NCBI GenBank assembly: GCA_019914945.1
Contig: CM034099.1
Location: 17,882,704-17,946,703 of the forward strand
DNA length: 64,000 nucleotides
DNA from: Typha latifolia
Taxonomy: Eukaryota > Streptophyta > Magnoliopsida > Poales > Typhaceae
Reading direction: 5' to 3'
Part shown: piece by piece, positions 10,560 through 23,961 of the stretch
How the letters are laid out: every line of letters starts with the position of its first letter
Position numbering within the stretch: position 1 is the first letter of the stretch
Made by a program: the position numbers and the translations under genes
The notes under the pieces: model-generated
The model's input: the letters and a program-made list of their open reading frames with translations, nothing else
Databases searched by the model: none
Told to the model about the DNA's origin: nothing

Positions 10560-11887
10560 CCGTTATAAATTCGAAATTGTTGGATTAAAATATTTTAACT
10601 AGAACTTTTTCAAGGTAAACAATGAATATTTATTTTTCCTTCAAAACTACATAATGAATTAGAGCAAAAGCAGTGTAAATGGTTACAAAAAATAAATAAA
10701 TAAATAAATTATCACAGAGGATTATTCCAAAATGGTCGCTTGCAGTCAAAGTCAAAGAAGAAACCCTTCCCTTGTTGTGAGATCATAATTTATAATGAGG
10801 AGTTTTTAATACTAAAACGTGGATGGCTGACAAAGATCTCCATTCCCGGTTTTAATACATAGGATTAGATATAATACAACCCTAAGCAAGCATAGGGTGC
10901 ACGAGTGCTTCTCCCAATCTTTCCAGCTGCACGTATAGTTGCCATTCAAATTCTTTTATTAAAAAAAAAATTAATCTATATGGTCACAAAGGGCCAGACA
11001 AATTGAGCCACAGTTCCAAATCATATGCCACATGTTTTTGTTTGTCTAAGAATCAATTATAGATAGCTTTGGAGCACAATTTAGCAACCAAAAATAAAAT
11101 GTGCGCTCATAACTTTTGACCTAAAAGCTTAAGTTTTTAAGCAAATAAATCAACAATGCATATCATATATTCCAAACACCCCCTTTTGTGTGTGCGGCAC
11201 ACACGAAAGATAATAGAGTATGCAGCTCTCCGCACCGCACAAGAATAGATAATAGAAAATAAGAACTTAATGAAGCTAGATGATATTTAAACTCTGGTAC
11301 TTTATAAAACTTAAGTTAGGTAAGTGCACCAACAATTTAAATCAACTATTTAACATATTTAGTTGGCATCTTTGTCAATATCAAGAATATATATAAATAT
11401 AGCACTGCTAATCAAAAATGAATATGAACGTTAGATCTCAAGATATTAAGCATTTGCAATGATGTGTCATGTCGTTTTCTTCAATAATATTCTCTTCTAC
11501 CAATGACTTAGTTAATTAAAGAAACTCAAAGGCGATGTAAGTTTCGATACTAATTGTATGTTCTAACACACTCATCAGTGCATCACGAGGTAGGTACTCT
11601 AAACTTAGTAGATTCATTGACGACCACTGATGTCTGAAGTAATTCATTACCGTCATTATGTAGATCTAGCTCAATTAGTATAAACAGTTAAGCCCTAAAT
11701 GATTTATAATCTGGGTTTATTCAACATTAATAGAAGAATACTATGTGGCGTTGAAAAATAACTCTCGGAAATGTACGTAAAACCTTGAAATTAGCACCCA
11801 TATGGCGTCATTACACCAGAAAACAAAAACTCTCATCATCTAAGATAACAGTCAGATTAATTAAACTACAGAAGATTAGTACTATTT
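10560..11887. other. Spacer between CRR6 and PLATZ
   Basis: AT-rich sequence with (AATA)n-like runs near 10690-10710 and no recognised gene. Upstream sequence of CRR6 occupies the left end and the PLATZ 3' region the right end. Confidence 0.6.
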
Positions 11888-12747
11888 CTAACATAGAGGA
11901 GATCTATGGGGAATCCCTTTCCTTCTACTGATGCTTCCAGCTATGTCATCACTGGAGAGTCTACTACTAAACCTTGAGAGGAGATTTATTCCACTACTAC
12001 TTCTCTTCTTCCTAACAAAACTGTGAAACCGATCATCAGCGCTCAAATTCTCCGAATCCGACGACGAGCAAATATTCGCCTCATCCCCTTCGATCACAGT
12101 CGACTGCGTCGTCTCGTTGTTCTCATCGTACGCGCAGTCATCGCCATGAGGAAATTGCGACGGATTGCAAGTCCTCAAGACATAATTCACCTACAGATAA
12201 TAAATTAATATCAACCATATACATATAATCTAGCTGAAATTAATATAGTATTGATACGATTACCTTACACTCGAGGGAACAATGGATGTAAGGTTCTTGG
12301 AGGATCCTATCACAAGAAGTGCACACATTTCCAGATCCCTTGAATTGCCTACTCTGAGATCGTTTCTTGATGAACACCACTTTGGAGCTATTAATCGTGT
12401 AAGACTGCACAAATATATATACATAAATATATATATATATATATTAATTTATACTACTCGCTGGGATTCGGAGGTAGCAGTGAGTTGATCTCATTTACCT
12501 GGACACCGGAGCAGTCATCGATAAGCTTCTCCAGATCCTGCAACCTAACCACATCATGGTACACGTAACGCCTCACTTGTATGAGCCTGTGAAAGCTATG
12601 AGACGGGAGGCAGTGAGTGCATATAGCAGTGCAGCAATCCAAGCAGCAAATGTTCTTCTCCTTCTTCTTGAAGCCCTCATGGAGAGAGCAATCCACGAAG
12701 AACTTCTGCGTGCCGATCAGCGCATCCAACCACGCCAGTTTACGCAT
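11888..12747 (-). CDS. PLATZ-family zinc-dependent DNA-binding protein
   Basis: Three minus-strand exons, 12747-12499, 12404-12264 and 12190-11888, join in phase 0 into 230 residues. The N-terminal 130 residues carry the PLATZ signature: an aromatic start (MRKLAWLDALIGTQKFF), Cys/His ligands in C-x2-H and C-x2-C arrangements (residues 20-50), the hallmark RRYVYHDVVRLQDLEKLID, and TINSSKVVF with a second C-x2-C pair in exon 2. PLATZ proteins are plant-specific nuclear regulators that bind A/T-rich DNA and act with RNA polymerase III factors in some cereals. The C-terminal exon is Ser-rich and variable. An acceptor-like TAG just 6 bp before this ATG (GTAG|GAAATC-ATG) leaves open a short upstream first exon, which I could not find. 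Confidence 0.88.
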
Positions 12748-12829
12748 GATTTCCTACATAAACCCACACAAAAATTAGCACCTAATTATGTTTATATATA
12801 TGTATGTATGTATGGGAAGGGTAGGTAGC

Positions 12830-15800
12830 TAGCTATACATGCACTGGTAGTAACTTGAGATCAGGAGAAGGATGGAGATAATATAGCTAGGGTTAGAAGA
12901 TAAAAGGAGGGATGAAAGGATGGGATGAGGGATATATTAATGAAGAAAGATAGGGGAGGAGAACGTGGGGGTTGTTCCCATGTCTCCCATGGATGGGTTG
13001 AGATTAATATTAACTAAGACAACAACTAGACCTTGGCTAAAGAGCTCCACTTCCTAAAACTAATGCTAATTGAGGGAGTTGCCCGAGGAGTTGTTTGGTT
13101 CTTTCTCCTCTTAGCTACTTGTGGGGAATTGGCAATGCATTGGGGCTTGGCATAGCTATCATGTAGGTTCAACTTTGATTCATATATTTATTCTTATTTT
13201 TTTTAATATATATACTTATATATGTTTATATGTTTCGCCTTGGGAGAAATGGAGGTGAGAAATTAATATGAGGGGGGACCCCATGAGCCATGAGCCATGA
13301 CCATGATCATGGAATCCTCACCATGCATGCCAAGGAGGAGGAGGAGTTTTTGACTGGTCCAAGTTGTGAGAGGATTTGAGCATTTCTTAGTGCAAGTGGA
13401 TGAGTTTTAGGAATTGTTGGTCAAATTAATTAGAAGACAAACTCTATTAATCGTGGAATTAATTGACAAATTGTTGCTTATTAATTAGTTAGCTTTGTGA
13501 GATGGTGTTTATGGAATTATGAGGCAGAGATCATGTACATAATTTCAAAGTATTGTAGCAAATATTAAACCTGATTAACGTTAAACAAGGATAAGAAAAA
13601 ATCAAGATTAGATGGAAGGGAATAATGTGAACTTCTGGCCTCCAAGAATATCTAATATTTATATGAGAAGAGCCTAAACTAAACCAAATTAATTAGAGGA
13701 GTAACAAGTTAATAGAAAAAAATGTATGCATAATTATTATTTACGCCACAAATAAATTGCAATATGACCAAAAAATCTTATCATCTTCAAACCAGACTAT
13801 AATTTTATTACGGTAGTTAAGTCCAGTTAATGCCAGAGGGTAATTTAATCCCCCAAAAGATTACCAACTTATGATGCCTAAGCCCATAAGCTGGGCCGGG
13901 CTTCAAAGCTTTGAGCCCAATAAGTGAGTGAATGGGCTGCGTTTAGAGTTGTCATGCAATGAACTATATATGCACAAGGTTGGTAACATAGAAAATATAT
14001 ATACTTTTTTACTTAATAATGGTTAAGCTTAGCCTACATTTCCACATCTAAATATCTAATTAGAGGGATAAAAAGGGTTTGGATCTAATCTTTGTCAATT
14101 AAGATAGTGTTTGGCTTGGCCATTGGCAAATGGCATATGGGCCTAGATCAAGAACAACCATAACATATATATTTGAAGTTAAAATGGACTCGTGCCACTC
14201 TACCTTCCTTATGTTAAGAGTTCTTAACATAATTTAATATTATTATAATTGTGTTCGATTGTTTGTGTATGCTAATTAATTAATATTTTTGTGTTTAAGT
14301 ATTTAATGTGTCCATAACGTGATACCAAACGTCCAATAATATTACTTTAAAACAATTAACAAAAACGCATGCAGTGCAGCGTAGATTGACACAATTTAAT
14401 ATTATATACTCTACGAAGGTCAACGAGAAATAAGGTCCCAAAACTAAAATATTAAAGTTCTAGAATCATAATAATTATTTTTATAATTATAGGGATTATG
14501 GAAGGTACGTGTATTTTTTTTCTTAGAAAAAATAATAATTAGTGTACCTAATATTCTCATGTTTAAGGAAAATCATAGGTTAGATCCAAAACCTAATTCT
14601 CATACATTAAAGTAGACCCAAAAGATTATTTTATAATTAAACTGTAGATATCATTGATCTTTTTACGTTTTAAGCATCACATTAATCAATATTATCATAT
14701 GTGCATCGATGTGTTATAAATATCCCCCCTCATCTATAATATAATTATTTGTTTAAGAAAACTAAATATTAGATGATTATATATCTACTATACGATAAAG
14801 TGTGAATAATTAATAAGACAAAACATAGAGCGTTATCGATAAAAAAAAATTCAGAATAATGCGATGTTTGCTAGCTGTTGGGCCATGCATGCGCCACGTG
14901 TAATATTGAAGTAGACAACCTGCCACGTATGCATCATTAGGTGGACAAGGCATTAAGTCCCACCAAAATACCTCTAAATAAAACAAATAAAAAATCACGT
15001 ACACCTCTTGAATTATCTAATTATATTATTAAATTAAATTTTGAAATTTTTTATTAAAAATATGTTAAAATTTTGACTAACTATATGAATAAAAATTTAT
15101 AATATTTATATCAAAAAAAAATTTATTGATAAATTTCTTGAGTGAAAGTAAACTACGCAGTTAACCCTTAAAAAACTGAACCATGCTTCGTCCCAAAATG
15201 CCCCTACTTTTATTGACCGTAATAGCCGTTGGTTGGGGGCAACGTGGGAATTGACTGTTTGTATTTTTTATTTTTTAAAGTCCTAACGTGACTTAAATGC
15301 CCTCACTCTTCTGTGTTAATGATATCGTTTTAGGTGAGGTGGAGCTTTCACGCGCGACTAGTTTAAACAAAAGTCGATTAGAGCGATAAAAAGGTTGGTT
15401 TGAAATTTTGAGTAGATGGATGGTAAGAATTATAAGCGGTTTAGAATTAGTTGACTTAATTTGAGTTTGATATTTGTCTCGTTTCTCTTCAATCCGATGG
15501 CAAAATATAAATTAAGTTGGAGATGGTTGGTGATCGTAGTCTTTAAGTCTGCCACTTTTTTTTTTGTTTAAAGAGTCTAATTTACTTCAAAATTTAAAAA
15601 AGAGAAGAAAAACTAGCTGTGTTTTGTGGGGTGGATTATAATTTAGAAATATAAGTTACTTGATTTACGTGAAATTTTAAAAATTATAAATTGAGATAAA
15701 TTTTCATATAAATTGATAATTTAATAAAATAATTGGCTTTTGATAAAGGGACTATCTCCTTTTAAAATAGAAAAAAAGTGAAGCCACTCCTGGTAGATAA

Positions 15801-17150
15801 GGAAGTGGCTTTTATTTATTTATTTTTTACGATTAAATATCAAAAGTTAAAAACTTTTATAAGAAATTATTTTTTTTCTCACTTTCTAGTAAAAACAACT
15901 TAGATAATAAATTTTAAAATTTTTATATAAATTGATGGAGTAAAACATGATCAATATTTAAAAGTAACTGTCTAATTTACAAATCTTAGTGATATAATAA
16001 AATATATTTTATTTTTATATTTAAGTTTTGAAGTGCAAAAGAAACATAACAAAAGTTTAATAAAAGAGCTAATTTCTTTAAAAGAAAACTCTGCCTATAT
16101 ATAAAATCTTGAGAAATAAAGGGCGGAGGGGAAGGTTAGCCACTTGGGTGGTGGCCTGGTGGGGGTAGACTATATCTCAGATAAAGACTATTGGAGTTGA
16201 GACATGGGACCCATCAGAGAGAATTAAACCCCCCCCTCCCCCCCTTTTTCTGGCTAATATTAATGTTTACTCTTTGGCTAGGTGGCCTGCACCTTATAAT
16301 CAATCCATACCCTTTGTCGGTTGATATTTTCATTCATCCTCTTCTTCCTTTTTTATTTTTCTAATTATCAATTATAAGTCATTAGAATATAGAAGTTAAA
16401 TAATTAAATCACTCATCCCCAAAAAAATAATAATAATAATTTAAAACAATCATATATTACTCCACTAAAAGATTTATTAAATATTAACCTCATGTTTTTA
16501 TAATTGTATGTAAGATATCTTAATCAAGTTTGGCATTTGGCATATATGCTCTCTGGATATCTCATGATGACATTTACAAAACCCTTGAAAAAGAAGGCCT
16601 AAGTGTGACATATTTGCAATTTGACTAGTCTTTTTCCAGACATAGTACCGTTTACAGATGATAATATACAAATTTATGGGAGATTATCAGTTTCAAAAAA
16701 TAAGATTACGTGTATAAATATTATAAATTTAATTCTAGAAATAAGAATGGAACAATTTCTTTGTCAGTAAGGTATGGAATAATATAAGGCAGCATAAATT
16801 TTATTCATATCCAAGAGAACAAGATTTAACTAAGAAAAGGATCATAAGATCGTTTTCCGTAAGCAACCACATTAGTGGCCAGTGAATAAAATCTCCAGGG
16901 TTAATATAGTCATTTCGCGTTGCGAGGGATATAAGAGCAGGGTCATTCCGGTACCGAAGGGGGAGAAGGAAATAAAACCGACGGCAAAACTCTCTCTCTC
17001 TCTCTCTCTCTCGACAATTCTTGACACGAAGAACCCCATCAAAGGAAGGAAAGCGACGTAGAAAGGGACCTCTTCCGCACTTCGCAGCGTTCTCCAATTC
17101 CTTTAAAGGGTCTCTTCTCCTTGGATTCCAAAGGCCTCTGAGCTCATAGA
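12830..17150. other. Long AT-rich intergenic stretch
   Basis: No gene recognised. It contains many poly-A/T and TA-rich runs, a cluster of GCCCA/TGGGCC near 13880-13950, a G-box-like CCACGTGT near 14893, and a short hairpin at 15781-15811. The right end is the leader of the tweety-like gene, including a (CT)n run at about 16990-17014. Confidence 0.55.
16990..17014. repeat. (CT)n run in presumed 5' UTR
   Basis: Twelve or so CT dinucleotides lie about 190 bp before the tweety-like start codon. CT-rich leaders are frequent in plant genes; no separate function is claimed. Confidence 0.8.
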
Positions 17151-17201
17151 GGCGCCAGTTTGGAGAAGCCCAGAGACAGAACACCTCTGCTTCGCGAAGC
17201 C

Positions 17202-20200
17202 ATGGCATTGTCCGTTTCTCTCGTCCTTCTTTCCCTTCTCTTGCTTGTCTTCCTCCCGTTTCCCGCCTCGCACGCCGCTATTGAGCTCCAGAGAAAACCC
17301 ACATCAGGTTCTCTTAATCTTTCGCTTTTTTGTGTCAAATTCGTGTCATTTTTTAGAATGGGTATATTTTTCTAAACGGTATATTTGTAGATAAGTTTTT
17401 GTTTTGTTAGAAAAAAAAGGTTAGTTTTTGATGTGTTGTTTGAGGTGGGTTTTACAGGAGAGGATCATGGATTGATTGTACGGAGGAGGTTGGCTGCTGA
17501 GACATCTTTGTCCAGTGGAGCTTCTGTGGATAATAGCTCCTCCTTTGTCTTGGCTGAGGGGAGAACTCATAGAAGAGATCCTTTGGATGGAAACAAAAGA
17601 TATACTGGTGGTTGGAATATTAGTAATAAACATTACTGGGCTGTAAGATATTCCAATTTCAAAATTTGAACTTTTCTTGTTCTTGTCCTTTTAGATTTAG
17701 CTTATGCTTATCCATAATTTTTCTGTTCTCTCTCTATCTCTCTCTCAGTCTGTTGGATTCACGGCGGCTCCCCTCTTTGCCATTGCCTTGGCATGGTTCG
17801 TGGGATTTGGTTTGGCTTTGCTGCTTATCTGTTGCTGTTATTGCTGCTGTCGCCGCCGGAATTACTCTTATTCGCGGACTGCATACGCACTCTCTCTGAT
17901 TCTGCTAATAATATTTACCTGCGCAGCGATGTAAGTATATGCTTATACTTATCTTTTTATTTTTCATCACAGCGTAGGTTAATTGTAGTTGATTGACTTG
18001 ATTCAATGGTTGATTGATTGATTGTCTATGTTTGATTTGTGCAGTGTGGGATGCGTTGTTTTGTATGTCGGTCAGGGGAAATTCCACTCCAGCACTACGA
18101 CTACTCTGGACTATGTCGTGGGTCAGTCTAATTTAACAGTGGACAATCTTAGGAATTTCTCAAACAATTTGGCTGCTGCTAAGAAGGTTGGTGTGGATCA
18201 GATTTTCCTATCTGCCGATGTCCAGAGCAAGATTGATGTCCTTGAGACGAAATTGAACTCTTCAGCAAACGAACTTTCTAGTCGGACATCTGACAATTCC
18301 AGGAAGATTCGGAATGTGCTGAATATAGTGTATGATACCTGCACTTCCTTTTTTGATATTATCTCCATTAGTTAATTTGGGTTTAATAGTGACTGAAGCA
18401 TTAATTTGAAAGTAGGAAGAAAGTCATTTGTGAGGTTATTTTTTTGTTGTAAATTTGGTTTAGTCAGAATATAAAAACTTGTTTTTCTGAGAGCCGATCT
18501 GAATTTTCTTTAAGAGCCTTCTCAAATGTTATACATCTTCTAGTTGACCAAGAAAGACTTGCCTATGATGATTTATACATTTCATCTAAGCATTTTTCCC
18601 AATAGTATGGTCAGCTAGAGCACAACTGAAAGATGATATCTCCAAAAGAATTAAGAAATTTTTACCATTGGATATTAGAGAGACTTGCCATAAAAATAAA
18701 AGCTATATAAAGCTAGTCAGCATGAAGAATAACCTACCTTTTTGGTTGCAATTTAGGCTCATGCAATCCAAGAGCAACCCTTCTGGCAGGCTCTCCAAAC
18801 ATAGGAATAATTTAGATACGGGAATATGCTCATGATTTGTTAATTTCATGATGAGCTTAATGTGATATATGTTCAGGCGGTTGGATTTGATTATAGTCGC
18901 TGCCGTGATGCTTCTTTTGGCATTTATTGGATTCTGTAAGTATTAAATTCTTTAAGAAAGTTTGAACTATATCTCTTAAGATCCTAGCTAATATTGGCAC
19001 TCTTTTTTTTCTTTTTCTTTTTTTAACAGTGCTCTCCGTTTTTGGGTTGCAGTTTCTTGTATATGTGTAAGTCAAATGTTATGTCTGATACTGCCCACAG
19101 CTATCCACATACTTGCTATTAGTGTTCCTTTTTCTCTTACACTTCTTGCTGATAATTTTGCAGCTTGGTTGTCGTTGGATGGATTCTGGTGGCAGGCACA
19201 TTCATACTGTGTGGTGTTTTCCTTCTTCTACATAAGTAAGTTATATAAGGGTGACATCGATATATCTTAATCATGTTTCCTTGCTAGAATATGCAACTAG
19301 TAGTACAAAATCAACTTCCACGATCTCCTTAACCTCTGGAAAGTTTCATGCCTTCTATGCGAAGTTCAAATATACTCATATATGTCTTCACTATTTTTTC
19401 TGTATTTTTTGTTTTCTTCTTCCAACCGGTTCTTTAACTTGGTCTATTATAAGCTATTCGGTCTAGGCATCTTTCTGTAATTAGTAACTCTTGGATGCAG
19501 ATAATAGTACTTCATAGAAAGGCCAGACAGTCTGACATACTTGGAGTCGTAGAATTTAAGTCCTTGCACATGTTTATCATTCCTTATGCAGTTAGAATTT
19601 GGGTTTTATGAAATAAGTTAGATGTAGTGACTGGTGATGTAGAGTCAAATATGAACTGCTTTTTCTAATTTAGAAAAAAAGAGGTTATGTAGTCCCGAAG
19701 ATATTTGATTCAATCAAACATGATTCTTGCCCTCTGAAATTGTTTTGGAGTACTTAGTTCTTATTGATTATAATCAAACTTCAGCTTGAAACTCAGGATA
19801 TACTGCAGTAGACATCTCAGATTAAAAACTTAGGCACAATTCCTGGGATGCATGAATCATGAATGTAACAGTACTTTCCTATATATGATAGAGGGCTCTA
19901 ATTTGTGTGTGAAAAATGCATAGACTTTCGTATTGCAAAATTCTAAGCTTTATGTAGCGGAGCTACTTGTTACTTATTAAGTAAATGAAGTTTGGAGAAA
20001 ATCCAGACCTTTTGTGGGAATTTTGTCTATTATAGACCTTGTGCACACCATAATCCAAAATAGTCGGACAACTGTAAGGCCAATATCAGTGTATATTGTG
20101 AAGTCTTAAGCATTTGCTTGATTGATTTTGTGCAGTTAAGTTATGCAGTATATATTCAGAAATGAGTCTGTCACAATTAGCATATCCCAAGAATGGAGGA

Positions 20201-21355
20201 ACAAATCACTCTATATCATAAGAAAATCTCTATTCCACGGATTGACTAGTTAGTTATTGCAGAGAGCTAGAGTCAGTTGTCGAGGTTATGTATGAAGACC
20301 GATCATAAAAGAGGATTTACTTCCTAGTTGGATATTGGGAAAGAAACTTGAGGAAATTTAAGAGTTTGACATGTATTATGAGATGTAGCCATGTAGATCG
20401 TCTTCTGGTTACTATTACCTTATCTTTTTTTTCTTTTTACTTGAACTCGTAGATGTTTGTGAAAATACGCATACAAATGAAAAGATCTGAAGCTAACACC
20501 AATTTTCAATTTAACAGCGTGGTTGGTGATACATGCGTTGCAATGGATGAATGGGTGAATCATCCTCAGGAACATACAGCTCTGGATGATATTCTTCCCT
20601 GCGTCGATGTTTCCACTGCCAACGAATCGCTATACAGAAGTAGGGAAGTAACCTTCCAGCTAGTTAATCTCGTCAATCAGGTTATCGTCAACGTATCAAA
20701 TAGGAATTTCCCTCCAAGCGCGGCGCCGTTGTATTATAACCAGTCCGGACCATTAATGCCCGCGCTCTGCAACCCATATAAACCCGACTTCAGTAACCGC
20801 ACCTGCCTCAGCGGAGAAGTTGACTTGAACAATGCACCGCAGGTAAAACTGAAGATCTTCTGTTTTTCTCAAACGAGCTCTTAAATTTGCCTTTATGGCT
20901 CAGAAAGAATTCACTAGGATCCAGTCAAAGGCTAATAATGGCTATGGAGATTTATCATTTATGTATCAGTTGTCCAACAACAGAATTTTGCAATGCAGGT
21001 TTGGAAATCATATGAATGTAAAACTGCCATGGTTTCTGGATCCGACATATGTACTACTGTGGGCCGAGTTACTCCAAGCATCTACAACCAAATGACGGCG
21101 GCCGTCAGTGTCAGCCATGGCTTATACCAATACGGCCCGTTCCTCACTCAGCTAGAAGACTGCACTTTTGTACGCGATACATTTACCGCAATTAATAACG
21201 ATGACTGCCCCGGTCTCGAGCGGTACAGCAAATGGATCTACATAGGTCTCGTTATGGTGTCGGCGGCAGTAATGCTATCCTTGATATTCTGGGTGTTATA
21301 TGCTCGAGAGAGACGTCACCGGAAATATAACAAGGAGTTCCTTGCCCGGTCGTAG
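17202..21355 (+). CDS. Multi-pass membrane protein, tweety-like plant family
   Basis: Nine exons, 17202-17307, 17458-17642, 17749-17930, 18045-18329, 18877-18935, 19030-19066, 19164-19235, 20518-20842 and 20999-21355, all close in phase and give 535 residues. Residues 1-25 are a signal peptide. Membrane spans are visible near 98-120 (ending in a Cys-rich CCCYCCCRRR stop-transfer), 136-160, 254-273, 280-308 and 496-518. Two large loops, about 165-250 and 310-490, carry many Asn-x-Ser/Thr sites and paired Cys, so they are probably extracytoplasmic. The layout recalls animal tweety/prominin-type proteins, and plant members are annotated only as transmembrane proteins; the activity is unknown. 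An in-frame upstream ATG at 17160 would add 14 residues before the signal peptide. I chose 17202 because it puts the hydrophobic segment at the N-terminus. Confidence 0.82.
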
Positions 21356-23304
21356 CAGCCATCTTGTCCCCTGCAAGACAAGGCACCGAATGGTGCATAG
21401 AGATGCATGCTGCTGATGAACTGGCTCAAGTAAGTTGTGATTGTATGCATATTTGGGCTATGTACATGGTCTGTGTTCTTTAGTTAGTTTTGTGAATCCA
21501 AGACAATGGAGCCTGGAGGTGGTTAGTTATTTTTTTCTCTTGTTGAGTTTGTAGAGCTGCTGCTCCTTTTGCTTTCGTGCAAATCGACACTTCCTTTCTC
21601 TCAGATACTTTTTGGAGATTAAAATAGTTCTGGTGTTTGTCTTTTGTCACCGGTGGAAGCTGGAATTAAGATTAAGATTGGATGGAGTTCTTGCGAACCC
21701 ATGCATCTTTTATATTGAAAGTTCTTCTCCACTTCATTATGCATCTTTTATCCCGAAATTTAAAAAAAAAAAAAAAAAAAAAACCCCGCTTTCCAATACG
21801 CCACTCAACTGTGATCCTGCAGCCTAAGCGCTTCTCCAATGAACACATCACAGCCTTATAGAAATATCTTCCTTTTCCATTTTTTTTAATCTTTCATTTT
21901 GAATTTATCTGTCATCTCTTAAAACTTTTTTATTTTTATTTTTATTTTTATTTTTATTTTTATTTTTATTTTTACTCCTGAAAACTCTTTTACTACCAGT
22001 GATGACGCGGCAGCAGCACCATCAAAGATAACGAGAGAGAAGTCTGAGATGCTGCCACATCAAATCCCTGGCTCCAAAAAAGTAAGTTGGCTTTATAAAT
22101 GCTGGTTGGTGCGAATCGACGTGACCTCGTAAAGTCGACATTTCAACAAACAGCTCGCTTCCCCCCCACCTACCACTTTTTCTCTTTTGCTCCGCTGGAA
22201 AATTGACGCCCACCTTCTCTTTCATTTTAAATGGAATGGTTAGGTTAATTACATCTTACTCCTCAACTTGATTAATTACATCTTTGATATGGGGTGATCC
22301 TAAAGGAATCTTTTTTATATTTCTCTTTCCAATAGATCCTTTTTCCACACGATTGATCTCCATTTTTTTTTTAATCATTTTATGATTAATTACCGCTGGT
22401 GTCCTTAAGCATCCCAATGGGTGGGTGGGTCCCAGTCCAAATTCCATGGCAGCATGGCCCCAAGTCCATTATGCCTCATCCTGTTGCTTTTTTCCCAAGC
22501 GAATCCAATCTGCCCTATTTAATTCGTTACTGATATTTTTTTTTAGTTATTTTAATTGAATTGTCCGTTTATTTTAGTCCTCCATCTGGAAGTTGGCAAA
22601 GCAAGTCCACTATAGCGGGATTCGTTCTCTTACAATCCACGCCACCGCCACTCCTGCGAACGCAACTAGCAACGACTTTTAAAAAGAAAAGTTAACAAAT
22701 AATGTGATAGAAAAATTTAAAAAACATAATAATGCAAAAAAGAAGTAAACGAATAGATCAAACGGAAAGGGTTACCTCAAACGGAGAGAGTACACGCACC
22801 ACACGGCGACAACGCAAACGGCGTTAACGCAACGACGACGGACGACACGGCACGGGAGAGAGCATTTCTCGATGGTTAAACCTTGCAAGGCATGAGATCA
22901 AATGGATTACAGATCACATCCAATCCAAGTTAATTAGTAATTAATTCACAAATTAGTGGATTAATTTTGTTGTCTTAAGTTTGAGTTCCAGTTCCGTTCA
23001 GGGTGAGTAGCAAAATCTCTTCAATAGCCATCAACGGCTGTCACACAGAGTTATATACAAATGGACGGCTCTGTTTCCGCCCAAAGCAGCCAAGCTTCCC
23101 TAGCTGATACAAAAAAAAATAAGGGAAAAATGAAAAAAATTCCCTCCTTATTTAGGAGCCCGCCGAGTTGCGCAACCGACGCCGCCGGTGAAGTCGTGAC
23201 CGAGAGAGAAGAAAAGATTTTAAGATATATAAGAATCTGTTTTTTTTTTCTTTTTTTTTTCTTACTTTCTTTTTCTACGAACCTGCCTCGAGATCTACGT
23301 GAGA
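21356..23304. other. Spacer after the tweety-like gene
   Basis: This holds the 3' UTR of the upstream gene, an A-run near 21763-21783, a (TTTTTA)n repeat at about 21926-21975, and AT-rich spacer. The part from about 23050 is probably the 3' region of the minus-strand serine-rich gene. No other gene recognised. Confidence 0.6.
21926..21975. repeat. (TTTTTA)n minisatellite
   Basis: About eight hexamer units in tandem, downstream of the tweety-like gene. Confidence 0.9.
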
Positions 23305-23961
23305 TCATAGATCGTTCGCCTTGGACATGACCGAGAGCCGGCTCGGGCGTGGCTGGAAGTCGGCGCGCCGCCTTTGCTGATGCGAGGAGGGACGGATCAA
23401 GGCGGCGAGGGCGCGCTTGACGAGATCGCCCTCGACCGTCCCGATCCGGACGAGCGAGTTCGTCATCGCCGATCTCCTCGCGTTGAGACGATTCGACCGG
23501 GCGTACGAACTGTGCGGGTGGTGTTGCGGGCTCTGGAACCCCTTGTGGAGGCTACACCGAAATGATCCGGGATGCGTCGTGGGAGAGCACATGCAGGTCC
23601 GACGACGACCTCCTCCGTTGGCGGCTCCAGCTATGGGGCGGCGGGAGGGGACGGAGTCGGAGACGGCGATGGAGCGGCCAGGAGAGGTAGTGCGGTGGTG
23701 GTGGGAGAGGGAGAAGCGAACGGAGGAGTTGGGAGTGGCGGAGCCAACGAGGTTGACGCGGGTGGGGGAGGAGGAGCGGTGGAAGAAGGAGGTAGAGCCG
23801 GAGGAGAAGCTCGAGGAGGAGGAAGCAAAGGCGGATCCACCGGCGCCCGTGCCGGCGCTGGAGTAGAAGCGGCCAGACGGCGAGATCGATCGCTGGAAGG
23901 CGTTTGACATCGGCATTACTGGGCCGCTTGATCGCCTCGAAGTGGTCGCCATGGAATCCAA
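23305..23961 (-). CDS. Serine-rich protein (plant family, function unknown)
   Basis: A single-exon frame of 218 residues. The N-terminal half is dominated by Ser, Gly, Arg and Pro (for example SSSSSFSSGSTSFFHRSSSP) and is probably disordered. The C-terminal half has a Cys-containing motif, RRTCMCSPTTHPGSFRCSLH (about 118-138), and a basic segment ending in RLSVMSKANDL. That layout matches plant proteins annotated as serine-rich protein-related. The conserved Cys/His segment is the only part likely to be structured. GC content is much higher than the surroundings, so long shadow frames appear on the other strand. A second Met at residue 4 could be the start. A TATA-like TTATAAAT lies about 105 bp upstream on the minus strand, followed by a CT-rich leader. 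Confidence 0.75.
   Translation of the reverse strand: MDSMATTSRRSSGPVMPMSNAFQRSISPSGRFYSSAGTGAGGSAFASSSSSFSSGSTSFFHRSSSPTRVNLVGSATPNSSVRFSLSHHHRTTSPGRSIAVSDSVPSRRPIAGAANGGGRRRTCMCSPTTHPGSFRCSLHKGFQSPQHHPHSSYARSNRLNARRSAMTNSLVRIGTVEGDLVKRALAALIRPSSHQQRRRADFQPRPSRLSVMSKANDL

Noticed and set aside
23572..23907. Long GC-rich open frames opposite the serine-rich gene
   Set aside because: They are shadow frames of a GC-rich exon, with Gly/Ala/Arg and Pro runs typical of antisense reading.
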